DNA of 64,000 nt from CAUZFZ01 sp963579025 (GCA_963579025.1 CAUZFZ010000038.1:6134-70133); one strand, 5' to 3'. Positions 45,496 through 55,372 are shown, counted from the first letter of the stretch. A program made the numbers and translations. Notes: a model not told the origin generated them from the letters alone.

Positions 45496-45725
45496 ACTTG
45501 TCACGTTCTGAATCCTCCCGAAAGACGACAACAGACTGAAGCAGCTCCGAGGCGACATCCGCGCTGTCGGAATGTCTCGCCAAATCGGCATGGCTAAGAT
45601 ACGCGTCTCAAGTCACTCAATCGAGGCCCGGCATCGATCAGTCTGCCACGGATCTGCATGTGAGAATCAGGAGTGACCGGGCAAATCGCAAAACAAGACC
45701 AGCCAGAGCCTGCAGGGAGACGCGG

Positions 45726-47831
45726 ATGAACATGCTGACTTGGAGACCATCGCTCGCCGTCCTGATGCTGCTGTCAGGTGTGTCGCTGCCTGGTGTTGTT
45801 GATGCGGTTGCCCAGGACGTCCGTCAGGACGGCACCGGACAATCGTACGTTTCTCATCCACCGATGCGTGCTCTGCCGAGAAGTGCGAAGCGGCCCAAAG
45901 ATGATGGCCGCGCGCACTTCGTTGATACCGTACGCGGCGATGATGCGAATGCGGGAAATGAAGAATCGCCGTGGAAGACGCTGAAGTACTCGGTGAGAAA
46001 ACTGCAGCCCGGTGACACGTTGTATCTGCGGGAAGGCGTCTACTACGAAACCGCATCGTTGACTCGCTCAGGCACGGAGGAGTCGCCAATCACGATTCGA
46101 TCGTATCCCGGCGAGACGGTCATTCTCGACGGCGGGCTTCGCGAGTTCTTCGACAATCCGCAGGCATCGTGGGTGCCTTACAAGGATGGGGCTGCCGGCG
46201 AGTTCGTTTCGACTGCAAGTTATCCCGACGCCGACGCGCGGCGGGTCCCGTATCAGTTCCTGCCCGCGGCGTGGGAACCGATGTGGGGCAAAGAAGATGA
46301 GAGGCCGCTGGCCCTGGGGCACTTTGGTGATTCGATGGTGCCGCTTCACAGCTATCGCATTGCGGTCGATCTGCGTGCCACAAATGAGCGCTGGATCGGC
46401 AACAAGAACGAGATGCGCGACACGGGCATCTACTGCGGACCTGGACTGTGGTTCAATCGCGAGACTGGCCGCATACATATCCGACTGGCTCACCATCACC
46501 TGGAGGGACTCGGCAAGCGTTCGTACCGCGGCGAGACCGATCCGCGAAAAATCAAACTCGTAATTTCTGCTGGCTTTGGTGAGGAAGTGCTGCGTGTGAA
46601 CGGAGTGCAGCACGTCCACATACAGGACATCGTATTTCGCGGCGCAACAGGCAGCCCGATGATCCACGTGTACGGGTCGCAACACATCGAATTGGATCAC
46701 GTGACCGTCTTCGGCGGCTTTCCGGCCTTACAGGTAAACGCGTCACAGAACATCCGTGTCACCCATTCGGCCTTCCGCGGACTGGCAGCGCCATGGACGT
46801 CGCGTGCTCACATGAAATACCGCGGGACGGCGTCGTACCAAATCCTGTTCCGCAACGATCAGCCACGAAATGAGAACATCGAATTTGCATGGTGTGAGTT
46901 TACCGACGATCACGATTTCGCATTTCTCCGGTACGTGAAGAACCTGCAGTTCCACCACAATTTCGTCGACAACTTCAACGACGACGGACTGGAGTGCGGC
47001 CCGAAGCTTCGCGACCACACCCTGTTCATCTACCAGAATCGAATTGGCCGCTGCCTGATCCCGATCACTCAACATGAAATCGAGAAAGACGAGGCACCGC
47101 TTGACCACGATCCCGCGGCTGGCGTGTTTCTGTATCGAAACGTCTTTGACATGCGCGGCGGTACCTACCGTGGGCCACCCACTGAACCCGATCCAACCGG
47201 CGTCTACATCGGACGTGAAGGTCATCTGGTCGGCGATCATGGTGGCCCGATCTGGCCGGTGATGCACGTTTACCACAACACCTTCCTGCGCGAGACGGCG
47301 GTCTTTCGCAACTACTATCTGTTTGGAATGGGCGCACAGGGACTGCGTCACAACGAACGCGACGTGTTTAACAACATCTTCGTTCAGATGGACCGTGTGC
47401 CCGGCGCAGGCTTTGCCGGGAAGGTGGCTGCGAATGTCCGTGAAGGCGGCAACCTGCTGTGGGGCGTAAAAGAAGGGCCGCAGTTCGCGGGCGACCTGTT
47501 CGGCAAATTCCGAGCGTCACCACTCTTTGCAGAGAGTCAGAAGGTCTATGCCCCTGGCTGGACGACACAGGATCGTCTGGTTGATCCGCGTTTCGTCAGT
47601 CTGCCCTCCGACTGGAGGACTCCGGCGGACCTGCGGCTCCGGCCAGACAGCCCGGGCGTCAACTCAGGTCAGTCCCTGCCACCAATCTGGCCCGATCCGC
47701 TCCGCAGCGCCGATGCCGACCAGCCGGACATTGGCGCGTTGCCGCTGGGGACGACACCGTGGGGCATCGGAATCGACGGACGCATGTCCCTCTTCGGAGA
47801 AGGGACCGCGAATGCAGCAGATGTTCGCTGA
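45726..47831 (+). CDS. Exported right-handed beta-helix (DUF1565-like) protein
   Basis: A 701-residue protein starting MNMLTWRPSLAVLMLLSG with a signal peptide; GGGAG lies upstream. AHFVDTVRGDDANAGNEESP and WKTLKYSVRKLQPGDTLYLR with EGVYYETASLT are the DUF1565/parallel beta-helix N-terminal signature. Repeated helix turns follow (VLRVNGVQHVHIQDIVFRGA, IHVYGSQHIELDHVTVFGGF, ALQVNASQNIRVTHSAFRGL). A later region with NFNDDGLECG and MHVYHNTFLRE resembles pectate-lyase-like folds. The C-terminal RLRPDSPGVNSGQSLPPIWP and DIGALPLG are typical. A polysaccharide lyase or a binding function is possible; no catalytic set was identified. Confidence 0.8.
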   Translation: MNMLTWRPSLAVLMLLSGVSLPGVVDAVAQDVRQDGTGQSYVSHPPMRALPRSAKRPKDDGRAHFVDTVRGDDANAGNEESPWKTLKYSVRKLQPGDTLYLREGVYYETASLTRSGTEESPITIRSYPGETVILDGGLREFFDNPQASWVPYKDGAAGEFVSTASYPDADARRVPYQFLPAAWEPMWGKEDERPLALGHFGDSMVPLHSYRIAVDLRATNERWIGNKNEMRDTGIYCGPGLWFNRETGRIHIRLAHHHLEGLGKRSYRGETDPRKIKLVISAGFGEEVLRVNGVQHVHIQDIVFRGATGSPMIHVYGSQHIELDHVTVFGGFPALQVNASQNIRVTHSAFRGLAAPWTSRAHMKYRGTASYQILFRNDQPRNENIEFAWCEFTDDHDFAFLRYVKNLQFHHNFVDNFNDDGLECGPKLRDHTLFIYQNRIGRCLIPITQHEIEKDEAPLDHDPAAGVFLYRNVFDMRGGTYRGPPTEPDPTGVYIGREGHLVGDHGGPIWPVMHVYHNTFLRETAVFRNYYLFGMGAQGLRHNERDVFNNIFVQMDRVPGAGFAGKVAANVREGGNLLWGVKEGPQFAGDLFGKFRASPLFAESQKVYAPGWTTQDRLVDPRFVSLPSDWRTPADLRLRPDSPGVNSGQSLPPIWPDPLRSADADQPDIGALPLGTTPWGIGIDGRMSLFGEGTANAADVR

Positions 47832-48008
47832 TCCGTGGTCATCCGCCGAATCAGCGTCATCCGCGTCCCCTCATCCGGCAATTCGCGGGAAACTTCCGCG
47901 GCCTGCCGAATCGCGGGAAACCGGATGCCACTCATCGTAGTATGAGCATGTGCCGAGTCCGAAACGGTCACACGCTGAATCTTCACCCTGCCTCGGAGGG
48001 ACGCGTCT

Positions 48009-49343
48009 GTGCGACATGCCGACCTGCAGCCCTGGCAATCGGGTACCGACGGGAATTGGACCCGCCGTGAAGCAACTCACCTGCTGTGGCGAGCCGGCTT
48101 CGGGGCGACGTACGCAGAGATCGACCGCACGGTTCACGAGGGCCTTGATGCGACGCTTGATCGACTGGTGTCGCCGCCGGACGAATCGCCCCGGTTCGTT
48201 AAGACTCAGCACCTCCTGCGCGGCATCGCGATCGACGCGCAGAACATTGGCGACCTGAAAGCCTGGTGGTTGTATCGGATGCAGCACGCGTCGGTTCCGC
48301 TGACCGAGAAGATCACGCTGCTGTGGCATAACCACTTTGCGACGTCGAATGCCAAGGTGCAGTCCGTCGAGCACATGCTGGAACAGAATGATCTGCTGCG
48401 TCGACATGCGCTGGGAAACTTCCGCGACCTGCTGCACGGCATCTCCCGCGACGTTGCGATGCTGATCTGGCTTGACGGCAATGCGAATCGCAAGCGGCAT
48501 CCGAACGAGAACTTTGCCCGCGAGGTCATGGAGCTGTTCAGCCTGGGCGAGGGAAACTACTCCGAACGCGACATCGCGGAAGCAGCTCGCGCTTTTACTG
48601 GCTGGCATGTGCGACGCGATCGCTTCTGGCTGAACACCATCCAGCACGACACAAACACCAAGAATGTTCTGGGCCGACGCGGCAACTTCGATGGTGACGA
48701 CATCATTGAGATCTGTCTCGATCAGCCAGCGTGCTCACAGTTCCTCGCGTGGAAGCTGCTGCGAACCTTCGTCCTCGACCGCCCAGAGAAACAGCACATC
48801 GAGGGACTGGCCGAGCGGATTGTGCATCACAAGTACCAGATGCAGCCCGTCCTGAGCGAGTTGCTGGGATCGCGGTTGTTCTTTAGCGACGCCGCCAGAG
48901 GGTCGTTGATCAAAAGCCCGATCGAACTGGTGATCGGGTCGTATCGAACACTCGGCTGCGCCGCCCATCTTCCGAACACACTGCGGCTGCTAGCCGATCT
49001 GGGTCAGGACGTTTTTGAGCCGCCGTCGGTCAAGGGCTGGGAAGGCGGTCGCCAGTGGATCAGCTCGACGACGCTGCTCAAGCGAACCGGCTTTGCAACG
49101 GAATTGATGCAGGGTGATGGGCTTGGATCAATCGCAGCTTTTCCGGATCAGCTTGTTGCACTCGTTGAGAATCCGGCGAAGTTCTCGGCAGCGGCCGTCG
49201 AGCTCCTGTTGGCACGCGATCTCAATCCTGACACGGCAGCTTCGCTGACTGACACAGTCCAACAGAACAACCAGTCTCCGGACGAGCAGATTCGCGGACT
49301 CGTCCACCTGATCATGACTTTGCCCGAATACCAGCTCACTTGA
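48009..49343 (+). CDS. DUF1800 protein
   Basis: A GTG start at 48009 follows CGGAGGGA. The 444-residue product has the DUF1800 sequence pattern: EATHLLWRAGFGATYAEIDR, LKAWWLYRMQHASVPLTEKI with TLLWHNHFATS, VAMLIWLDGNANRKRHPNEN with FAREVMELFSLGEGNYSERD, ARAFTGWHVRRD, then WKLLRTFV and the C-terminal FEPPSVKGWEGGRQWISSTT. In planctomycetes this family always pairs with a DUF1501 gene, as here (32 bases downstream). Function is unknown; no signal peptide is evident, although the DUF1501 partner is exported. Confidence 0.9.
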   Translation: MRHADLQPWQSGTDGNWTRREATHLLWRAGFGATYAEIDRTVHEGLDATLDRLVSPPDESPRFVKTQHLLRGIAIDAQNIGDLKAWWLYRMQHASVPLTEKITLLWHNHFATSNAKVQSVEHMLEQNDLLRRHALGNFRDLLHGISRDVAMLIWLDGNANRKRHPNENFAREVMELFSLGEGNYSERDIAEAARAFTGWHVRRDRFWLNTIQHDTNTKNVLGRRGNFDGDDIIEICLDQPACSQFLAWKLLRTFVLDRPEKQHIEGLAERIVHHKYQMQPVLSELLGSRLFFSDAARGSLIKSPIELVIGSYRTLGCAAHLPNTLRLLADLGQDVFEPPSVKGWEGGRQWISSTTLLKRTGFATELMQGDGLGSIAAFPDQLVALVENPAKFSAAAVELLLARDLNPDTAASLTDTVQQNNQSPDEQIRGLVHLIMTLPEYQLT

Positions 49344-49375
49344 ACGAAGCACGATTCTGAATCGGAAGCAGATCT

Positions 49376-50599
49376 ATGAGCACATCACGCCGTCGCTTTC
49401 TGCAGCAACTGAGTGCTGCCGGTATCGTCTCGCTGGGCGCGCGTCCGCCGGAGTTTCTAGCGAGCGCGGCCGAAGCGTCCACCGACAGAGGGCGCGTCCT
49501 TGTCGTCATCCAACTCGCCGGTGGCAACGACGGGCTCAACACCGTGATTCCGTTTGCCGATACCGAATACGCGAAGGCTCGTCCCGGGATCGCAATCCCC
49601 CGCGACAGCGTGCTGAAGCTTGATGACGACGTCGGCCTGCACCCGGCGATGACTGGAATGCACGATCTGTTTGAAAGCGGACAGCTCGCAGTGATCCAGG
49701 GTGTCGGATACGAAAATCCCAATCGTTCACACTTCCGCTCGATGGACATCTGGCATTCCGCTCGGCCGGAAATTGAGGAAACGCGAGACGGATGGCTCGG
49801 CCGGGCGATTGAGGATGAATCGCAGTTCCGTTCCGGTTCGCTGCCGGCTCTGGCACTCGGGATGGATCGACTGCCACTGGCTCTGGTCAGTGGTCGTATG
49901 AGCGTGCCAGCCGTTCGAGATCTGTCGGACTACCGATTGAATCTTGGAAGCGGGCCACAACGTGAACGGCATGTCCAGACATTGACTGCCGCCGCGCAGC
50001 TTCCTGCTGCAGCCGGTTCGGAACTCGAATTTCTGCGATCCACCGCCCGCACTGCCATGACCAGCGCCGAACGACTGAGCGAGGTCACGAAATCGTATTC
50101 AGCGGCGGCCGAATATCCGTCGAACGGACTCGCCGCGCGATTAAAGGTGATTGCTCAAGCGGTGGCAGCAGAACTCGGGACGCGTGTGTTTTATCTCTCG
50201 CTCGGCGGGTTCGACACGCACTCACAGCAGGAAGGGGCTCATCAGGCACTGCTGACCGAACTCTCGTCCGCAGTCACTGCATTTTTTGCGGACCTCGGGG
50301 GACACGGGTTGGCGGACCGAGTCATGCTGGCCACGTTTTCCGAATTCGGGCGTCGCGTGAAAGAGAACGGCAGCCTGGGCACAGACCACGGAGCCGCGTC
50401 TCAGATGTTCGCCGTGGGACCGAAGGTGGGCGGTGGTGTTCACGGCGACCACCCGAGCCTGACCGACCTGCATCAGGGCGACCTGAAGTTCCACACCGAG
50501 TTCCGTTCGGTCTACGCAACGCTGCTCGAAGACTGGCTGGGCGTCGCTAGTGAGCGAGTTCTGGGAAGTCAGTTCCCGAAGCTCAAGCTTGTTGGGTAG
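49376..50599 (+). CDS. DUF1501 protein with Tat signal, partner of DUF1800
   Basis: Begins MSTSRRRFLQQLSAAGIVSL, a twin-arginine signal. RVLVVIQLAGGNDGLNTVIP is the DUF1501 core, followed by LHPAMTGMHDLFESGQLAVI, SHFRSMDIWHSARPE, VFYLSLGGFDTHSQQ and VMLATFSEFGRRVKENGSLG with TDHGAASQMFAVG. This subtype (LAGGNDGLNTV, DTH, TDHG) differs from the WGGPSHVD type encoded at 36553-37896 and matches the DUF1800-linked branch. It is located 32 bases after DUF1800 in an operon. Phosphatase/sulfatase-like fold; activity not shown. Confidence 0.9.
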   Translation: MSTSRRRFLQQLSAAGIVSLGARPPEFLASAAEASTDRGRVLVVIQLAGGNDGLNTVIPFADTEYAKARPGIAIPRDSVLKLDDDVGLHPAMTGMHDLFESGQLAVIQGVGYENPNRSHFRSMDIWHSARPEIEETRDGWLGRAIEDESQFRSGSLPALALGMDRLPLALVSGRMSVPAVRDLSDYRLNLGSGPQRERHVQTLTAAAQLPAAAGSELEFLRSTARTAMTSAERLSEVTKSYSAAAEYPSNGLAARLKVIAQAVAAELGTRVFYLSLGGFDTHSQQEGAHQALLTELSSAVTAFFADLGGHGLADRVMLATFSEFGRRVKENGSLGTDHGAASQMFAVGPKVGGGVHGDHPSLTDLHQGDLKFHTEFRSVYATLLEDWLGVASERVLGSQFPKLKLVG

Positions 50600-50687
50600 T
50601 CCCACCGATTGCTTGAACCGACCTGCTATCTCGCCTGGCATGCCTGCGAATGCTACGTTTCGTTGTCGGCGACGACCGTGGTGCAAG

Positions 50688-50829
50688 GCGTGCGGCAGTT
50701 GAGAATTCACCAACGCCCCCGACTTTACGTCGGGGGTTCTCGCGTCTTTGCACTACCGATTGCGTAGTGCAGCAACGCGAGAACCCCTGAGATAAACTCA
50801 GGGGCGGGAAATTCTCATTTGCCGCACGC
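50688..50829. repeat. Cloverleaf palindromic element (four stems)
   Basis: Outer arms GCGTGCGGCA (50688-50697) and TGCCGCACGC (50820-50829), continued by GAGAATT/AATTCTC, enclose three hairpins: CCCCCGAC/GTCGGGGG (50716-50736), GTTCTCGCGT/ACGCGAGAAC (50736-50784) tipped by TGCACTAC/GTAGTGCA, and CCCCTGAG/CTCAGGGG (50784-50804). All listed stems are perfect Watson-Crick. It lies between the DUF1501 gene and the ceramidase-like gene. It could be a BIME/REP-type repeat or a structured RNA; no coding potential is seen. Confidence 0.85.
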
Positions 50830-50858
50830 CGAACGTTCATTCCATTGGATGTCAGCTC

Positions 50859-52310
50859 ATGATTCCTCGCACAATTCTGTGGACCCTGGCCTTCGCAGTC
50901 TCCGCTGCCATCTGCCCGACGGTACACGGCGATGACGAGCCGGTTTCCGTATTTCGCGCCGGTGCCGCCGTCGCCGACATCACACCTCAGAAATGGCCGG
51001 TGTTTCTTGTCGGATCATTCAGTCGACGCCCCGCGACGCATGCCTGGGATCCGCTCAGTGCGCGGGCGTTGGTGCTCGACAATGGATCGAGACGAATCGG
51101 ATTTGTTGTTGTCGACAGTTGCTTCTGTCCTCGCAGCCTGTTCGACGAGGCGCGTCAGCGCGCCGAAAAGGTCACCGGCATCAAGGCAGACCACCTGCTG
51201 ATGTCAGCGACCCATACACATTCGGCTCCGGCGTCGAAGAACGGGATCGTCTATGAGGCCGATCCAGACTATGTCGAGCACATGATCCGCGGCATCGTGT
51301 CGGCGCTGCATCAGGCGACCGCCAACCTGGCGCCGGCAGAGATCGGTTCGGGCACAGCTCAGGTTCCTGAAGAGGTCTTTAACCGTCGCTGGTTTATGAA
51401 CGCTGGCGGCATTGTCGCGAACCCTTTCGGCGAGCTGAGTGACCAGGCCCGCATGAATCCGCCGCGAGGCAAGCTGCTCAATCGTCCCGCCGGACCGACG
51501 GACCCGGAAGTCTGTTTTCTGTCGGTTAGAACCGTCGAGGATCAAAGACCAATTGCGCTGCTGGCGAATTACTCGTTGCACTATGTCGGCGGTGTTCCCA
51601 CCGGAGGCGTCTCCGCCGATTACTTCGGCGAGTTTGCCCGTCAGATCACCCAGCGATTGTTCCCGGACGGTCGTGTTGACGCGCTTCCGCCGTTTGTTGG
51701 CATTCTGTCGAACGGGACCAGCGGAGATGTCAACAACATCAATTTCACAAACCCTCGACCACGAGCCAAACCGTTCGAGCGAATTCGCACCGTCGCCAGC
51801 CGAGTCGCCGACCGCGTGCATGAAGCACTGAAGACGGTCAAGTATCGCACCTGGGTCACCTTGGAGAGTGTCCAAAGCGATCTGACTCTGGAAGTCCGGA
51901 AACCGACGGACGCCCAGGTCGCACGTGCAATGTGTTTTCTGGCCGAGGACGACGAATCGAAACTGCCTCGACGTGCGAAGGCTTACGCGCAATGGACAAT
52001 CATGCTGCACGAGCATCCGGGAACAGAAGACCTGCTGCTGCAGGTCGTGCGAGTCGGAGACGTCGGGATCACTTCGATTCCGTGCGAGGTCTTTGCCGAG
52101 ATTGGCCTGAGTCTGAAGGAGAAGAGTCCGCTGAAAACCACGTTCACAATCGAACTGGCCAATGGCCACAATCGCTATCTGCCAACACCGCGACAGCACG
52201 ACCTGGGCGGGTACGAGACATGGATGGGGACGAACATCATGGAAAAAGAAGCGTCCGTCAAAATCGAGGCCCGATTGTTGGAGTTGCTCAATTACGTGGC
52301 CGCACCATAA
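50859..52310 (+). CDS. Neutral/alkaline ceramidase-like exported protein
   Basis: The 483-residue product has a signal peptide (ILWTLAFAVSAAICPTVHG). FRAGAAVADITPQKWPVFLV is the start of the neutral ceramidase-like domain. DHLLMSATHTHSAP holds the HTH zinc site, ALLANYSLHYVGGVPTGGVS resembles the family NYSxH segment and FVGILSNGTSGDVNNINF matches the serine-containing region. The family hydrolyses ceramide or related amides, but planctomycete homologues are untested. ELANGHNRYLPTPRQHDLGG with YETWMG near the end matches the remembered family C-terminus. It is followed 49 bases later by an SGNH-like gene on the same strand. Confidence 0.85.
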   Translation: MIPRTILWTLAFAVSAAICPTVHGDDEPVSVFRAGAAVADITPQKWPVFLVGSFSRRPATHAWDPLSARALVLDNGSRRIGFVVVDSCFCPRSLFDEARQRAEKVTGIKADHLLMSATHTHSAPASKNGIVYEADPDYVEHMIRGIVSALHQATANLAPAEIGSGTAQVPEEVFNRRWFMNAGGIVANPFGELSDQARMNPPRGKLLNRPAGPTDPEVCFLSVRTVEDQRPIALLANYSLHYVGGVPTGGVSADYFGEFARQITQRLFPDGRVDALPPFVGILSNGTSGDVNNINFTNPRPRAKPFERIRTVASRVADRVHEALKTVKYRTWVTLESVQSDLTLEVRKPTDAQVARAMCFLAEDDESKLPRRAKAYAQWTIMLHEHPGTEDLLLQVVRVGDVGITSIPCEVFAEIGLSLKEKSPLKTTFTIELANGHNRYLPTPRQHDLGGYETWMGTNIMEKEASVKIEARLLELLNYVAAP

Positions 52311-52359
52311 CTGCTGAATCTGGTTCCGAAGTTAAACACACATTTCTGAGGACACTCCG

Positions 52360-53142
52360 ATGAACACCAGGCCAATCACATATGCGATTGCGTTGCTGCT
52401 GGCTGGTCTCACAAGTACTCACGCCTGTGCCGACGACGCGCCGACACCACAAACATCAGAAGAATCGCAAAAGCCGTTGACCGTCCTGCTGATCGGTAAC
52501 AGTCAATGCCCAACCATCGTCAGTAAGAAACTGATCGAGAATCTGGCCATGTCGGACAAGGGCGGTCGAGCCATCAAGGTTGGTGGTTGCATCCGAGGCG
52601 GCGCGTCACTGCACTCACATTGGGCGGCCGGGAAAGGCCCGGGAACTGCGCGCTCAATGATTGCCACTGGCGAGTGGGATTTCGTCGTGCTGCAGGACAT
52701 CTACAACGTCAAGCAAGCTGCCTTCCAACCCTATGCCCGTCTGTTCCATAAGTTGATCAAGGCGAGTGGTTCGCAAACGGTGTTGTTCGGCACTGCTTCA
52801 ATCCTGCGCGACTATCCAAAGGGGTTCGAGCGTCTCCATCGACTGCACGTCGAAATGGGTAAGGAACTCGGCGTCCCGATAGTTGACGCAAGCCAGGCCT
52901 ACTTCCGCTACTTCGGTGAGGAACCCTCCACCGAGCACATGGAGAGTCTATTTGCTGAAGACCGCGCCCACCCGGGTTTGAGGGGTTCGTACGTCTACTC
53001 CTGCGGAATCTACAGCGTCCTGACCAAACGAAGTCCCATCGGCCTCGCCGCGCCCGAGTCGATCCCGGCCGATGTGGCCAGGTCATTGCAGAAGACCGCC
53101 TGGGCTCAGCATCAGGAATCGGCTGAAGCGGTGAAGCAATAA
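52360..53142 (+). CDS. Exported SGNH/GDSL-like hydrolase
   Basis: GAGGA precedes the ATG. A signal peptide (ITYAIALLLAGLTSTHACA) is followed by LTVLLIGNSQCP (block I, GNS with the Ser nucleophile), GGCIRGGASLHSHW (Gly), GEWDFVVLQDIYN (block with Asp/Asn) and LFAEDRAHPGLRGSYVYSCG (Asp-x2-His catalytic pair, DRAHP). This fits the DUF4886-like SGNH branch. Substrate unknown; deacetylation of sugars is typical of the fold. Length 260 residues. It may be co-transcribed with the ceramidase-like gene. Confidence 0.8.
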   Translation: MNTRPITYAIALLLAGLTSTHACADDAPTPQTSEESQKPLTVLLIGNSQCPTIVSKKLIENLAMSDKGGRAIKVGGCIRGGASLHSHWAAGKGPGTARSMIATGEWDFVVLQDIYNVKQAAFQPYARLFHKLIKASGSQTVLFGTASILRDYPKGFERLHRLHVEMGKELGVPIVDASQAYFRYFGEEPSTEHMESLFAEDRAHPGLRGSYVYSCGIYSVLTKRSPIGLAAPESIPADVARSLQKTAWAQHQESAEAVKQ

Positions 53143-53352
53143 GCGCCCTCGCGTAACTCTTCGTAGACTACCGGCAACAGGTCTTCGGACGCCTGAGCCT
53201 GTCCGTGCTCAAGTGAATTCACAATCTGCGTAACGTGACCAGGATCGTGAATGTGCATTCATCTCGCGAAAGAACAAAAGGAACGACCCGAGCAGTCTAT
53301 CTTGGACGCGCTGCGCGAGGTCCATTGATCAGCCCTGCTCTATCAGCGGAGG

Positions 53353-53826
53353 TCAACCGGCCGGACTCAGTTCCGGCGTGGCCACAGGCGTCTCTTCGTC
53401 AGGCTTCCGTTTCAGCAGAACGCCGGCCACGAGTGCAAGAATCAGGTAGGAGGGCACGTCGACGAACGGAAACCAGGCAGGGTGCGGAATGGACGAGAGG
53501 TTCATGGCTCCACAGGCGGTGAAGAAAACGCCAATGACGAGAGCCGGCACCAGCGAGTGGCGACCAGAGACGAGCATCGCCACAACTGCGCCGGCCATGC
53601 AGCCGAGCCCGTGACAGGCAGTTGCCAGCAGAAACGCGGCCGCGGGCAGCGTGCCGAACCACTCATGCAGGCGAGCCATATTTTCGGGCTCCTGACTCAT
53701 GAAGTCGACACCCTCAGGGAGGGGATAGACAAGAGTGCTCGCCATGTGCAGGGACATCATGAGAATCATGCCGGCCGGAATTCCCAGCACCACGCCGAGC
53801 ACGCCCAGGAAGACTCGCTTTGCCAT
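53353..53826 (-). CDS. Four-TM membrane protein of unknown function (157 aa)
   Basis: The product has four hydrophobic segments: VFLGVLGVVLGIPAGMILMM, LPAAAFLLATACHGLGCMAG, LVPALVIGVFFTACGAMNLS and VPSYLILALVAGVLL. A periplasmic loop carries YPLPEGVDFMSQEPENMARL. Small proteins with this loop are found in many environmental bacteria, but no named family is recalled with certainty. It is 140 bases downstream of the SulP transporter on the same strand. It could be a DoxX-like or integral accessory protein. Confidence 0.7.
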   Translation of the reverse strand: MAKRVFLGVLGVVLGIPAGMILMMSLHMASTLVYPLPEGVDFMSQEPENMARLHEWFGTLPAAAFLLATACHGLGCMAGAVVAMLVSGRHSLVPALVIGVFFTACGAMNLSSIPHPAWFPFVDVPSYLILALVAGVLLKRKPDEETPVATPELSPAG

Positions 53827-53968
53827 AAATCACGCTCATTCAGTAGGAAGACTGCGGATGATGGCATCAGGCATCATCCGTGCTTGGGTCGACCCGAGCA
53901 AGTCTGTATCGTCGCGGTATAAACTGCCGGTGCGGGCCACGGCAGTACCCACATTCGCAAGGTCTCCG

Positions 53969-55372
53969 TCAAACAGCCGGTTCGATCTTTCGCTCGGGTT
54001 CTATAACGGCAGGTTCGTCGGGCGCGTCGGCGTCAGGCACGTCCTTCCGCGCCGGGGTCGGGAAGAACCGGTCGGCGATCCAGTAAATCACCAAAGCAGA
54101 TAGCACACCTGAGAGGAAATCCTTCATCAGAACGACGACTGCCGTCCAGGTCATCAGAAAGATATGAAAGCGGTTGTTTGCAAGGACGAGCTTGATCTCC
54201 TTCAACTTGATCATGTTGAACGCGACGTAGGCCAGGATGCCTCCAATGCACGCCATCGGGACCTGGTCCAGGTGCGTGGCCAGGAAGTAGGCCATTGCCA
54301 GCTTCAGCCAGCATTTCAGGATGCCGGCCAGCGGGGTCATGCCGCCGACCTTGATATTCGTCGCCGTGCGGGCGAGGGCTCCGGTGTGCGGGAAGCCGTT
54401 GAGCAGCGGCACGAGCATGTTGACCATGCCCTGGCCGAAGAGTTCCTTGTTGGGGTTGTAGGGCGTGCCTTTGTTCTCGGCCATGCGGTCGGCCATGCGG
54501 GAACACAGCAACGATTCGATTGCCGCAACGAAGACAATCGCCAGCACATAGTACACCAGATCGAAGAGGACCTGCCCGTTCATCTCGGGCATCACCGGTG
54601 CTGTGAACTTGAAGAAGTCTTCCGCCGGGATGGGACCGTACTTGTCCTGCGACACCGTCAGGCCCTCTGAGTGGAGCACCGTGTTCGACAGCACGACGCC
54701 AACGACCACGGCAAGCAGCGGAGCGGGAATGTAGACCGACCACTTCAGCAGATACTTGCACATGGCAAACGTGCCGACCGCCAGCAGCAACGAGTAGAAG
54801 TTGAACTCGCCAAGGTTCGTGACGATCGCCTCGACTTTCGCGAAGAAGGCGTAGGGGATTTTCGCCTTGATCCCCAGCACGTCGCCGATCTGCGTCAGCG
54901 CGATGGTCAGGGCGATGCCGATCGTGAAGCCGACGACGATCGAATGCGGCACCTTGCTGACGAAGCCGCAGAGGCCCATCACCAGAAGGACTACTCCCCC
55001 CAGCACGGAGCAGAGAATCAGGAACCCGTATCCCGCAGCATATTCGGGAGAAAGAGCATCGGTGCTGGCGCTGCCGTATGCCGCCATGATGCCGGCAATG
55101 ATGGGGATATAGGCGGCGGTCGGACCGTAGACCTGATACTTCGAGCCGCCAAACAGCGATCCGATAAACCCGGCGAGTGCTCCGCCGACGATGCCGTGGA
55201 CGGGATGCAAGCCGCTGGCAATCGCGAAGCCCATGGCCAGTGGAATTGCCACCATGGCCACGATGAGTCCGGACGTGAAATCGCGCAAGACAACGCGTTT
55301 CCAGCCTTGGTTCATGTCCTCGTAACGGCCGTCGTGGAAGGGAGTCAAACAGAGTTTCAGCCTGTCCAGCAT
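53969..55372 (-). CDS. SulP-family inorganic anion transporter lacking a STAS domain
   Basis: The start MLDRLKLCLTPFHDGRYEDM at 55372 has GAGGTGAT upstream. RDFTSGLIVAMVAIPLAMGF and AIASGLHPVHGIVGGALAGF with IGSLFGGSKYQVYGPTAAYI are the SulP core motifs. Later helices include SALVIYWIADRFFPTPARKD at the end, with an acidic tail but no cytoplasmic STAS domain. Length about 467 residues, short for SulP. It probably carries sulfate, bicarbonate or another small anion. A longer frame upstream to 55555 is not supported. Confidence 0.9.
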   Translation of the reverse strand: MLDRLKLCLTPFHDGRYEDMNQGWKRVVLRDFTSGLIVAMVAIPLAMGFAIASGLHPVHGIVGGALAGFIGSLFGGSKYQVYGPTAAYIPIIAGIMAAYGSASTDALSPEYAAGYGFLILCSVLGGVVLLVMGLCGFVSKVPHSIVVGFTIGIALTIALTQIGDVLGIKAKIPYAFFAKVEAIVTNLGEFNFYSLLLAVGTFAMCKYLLKWSVYIPAPLLAVVVGVVLSNTVLHSEGLTVSQDKYGPIPAEDFFKFTAPVMPEMNGQVLFDLVYYVLAIVFVAAIESLLCSRMADRMAENKGTPYNPNKELFGQGMVNMLVPLLNGFPHTGALARTATNIKVGGMTPLAGILKCWLKLAMAYFLATHLDQVPMACIGGILAYVAFNMIKLKEIKLVLANNRFHIFLMTWTAVVVLMKDFLSGVLSALVIYWIADRFFPTPARKDVPDADAPDEPAVIEPERKIEPAV

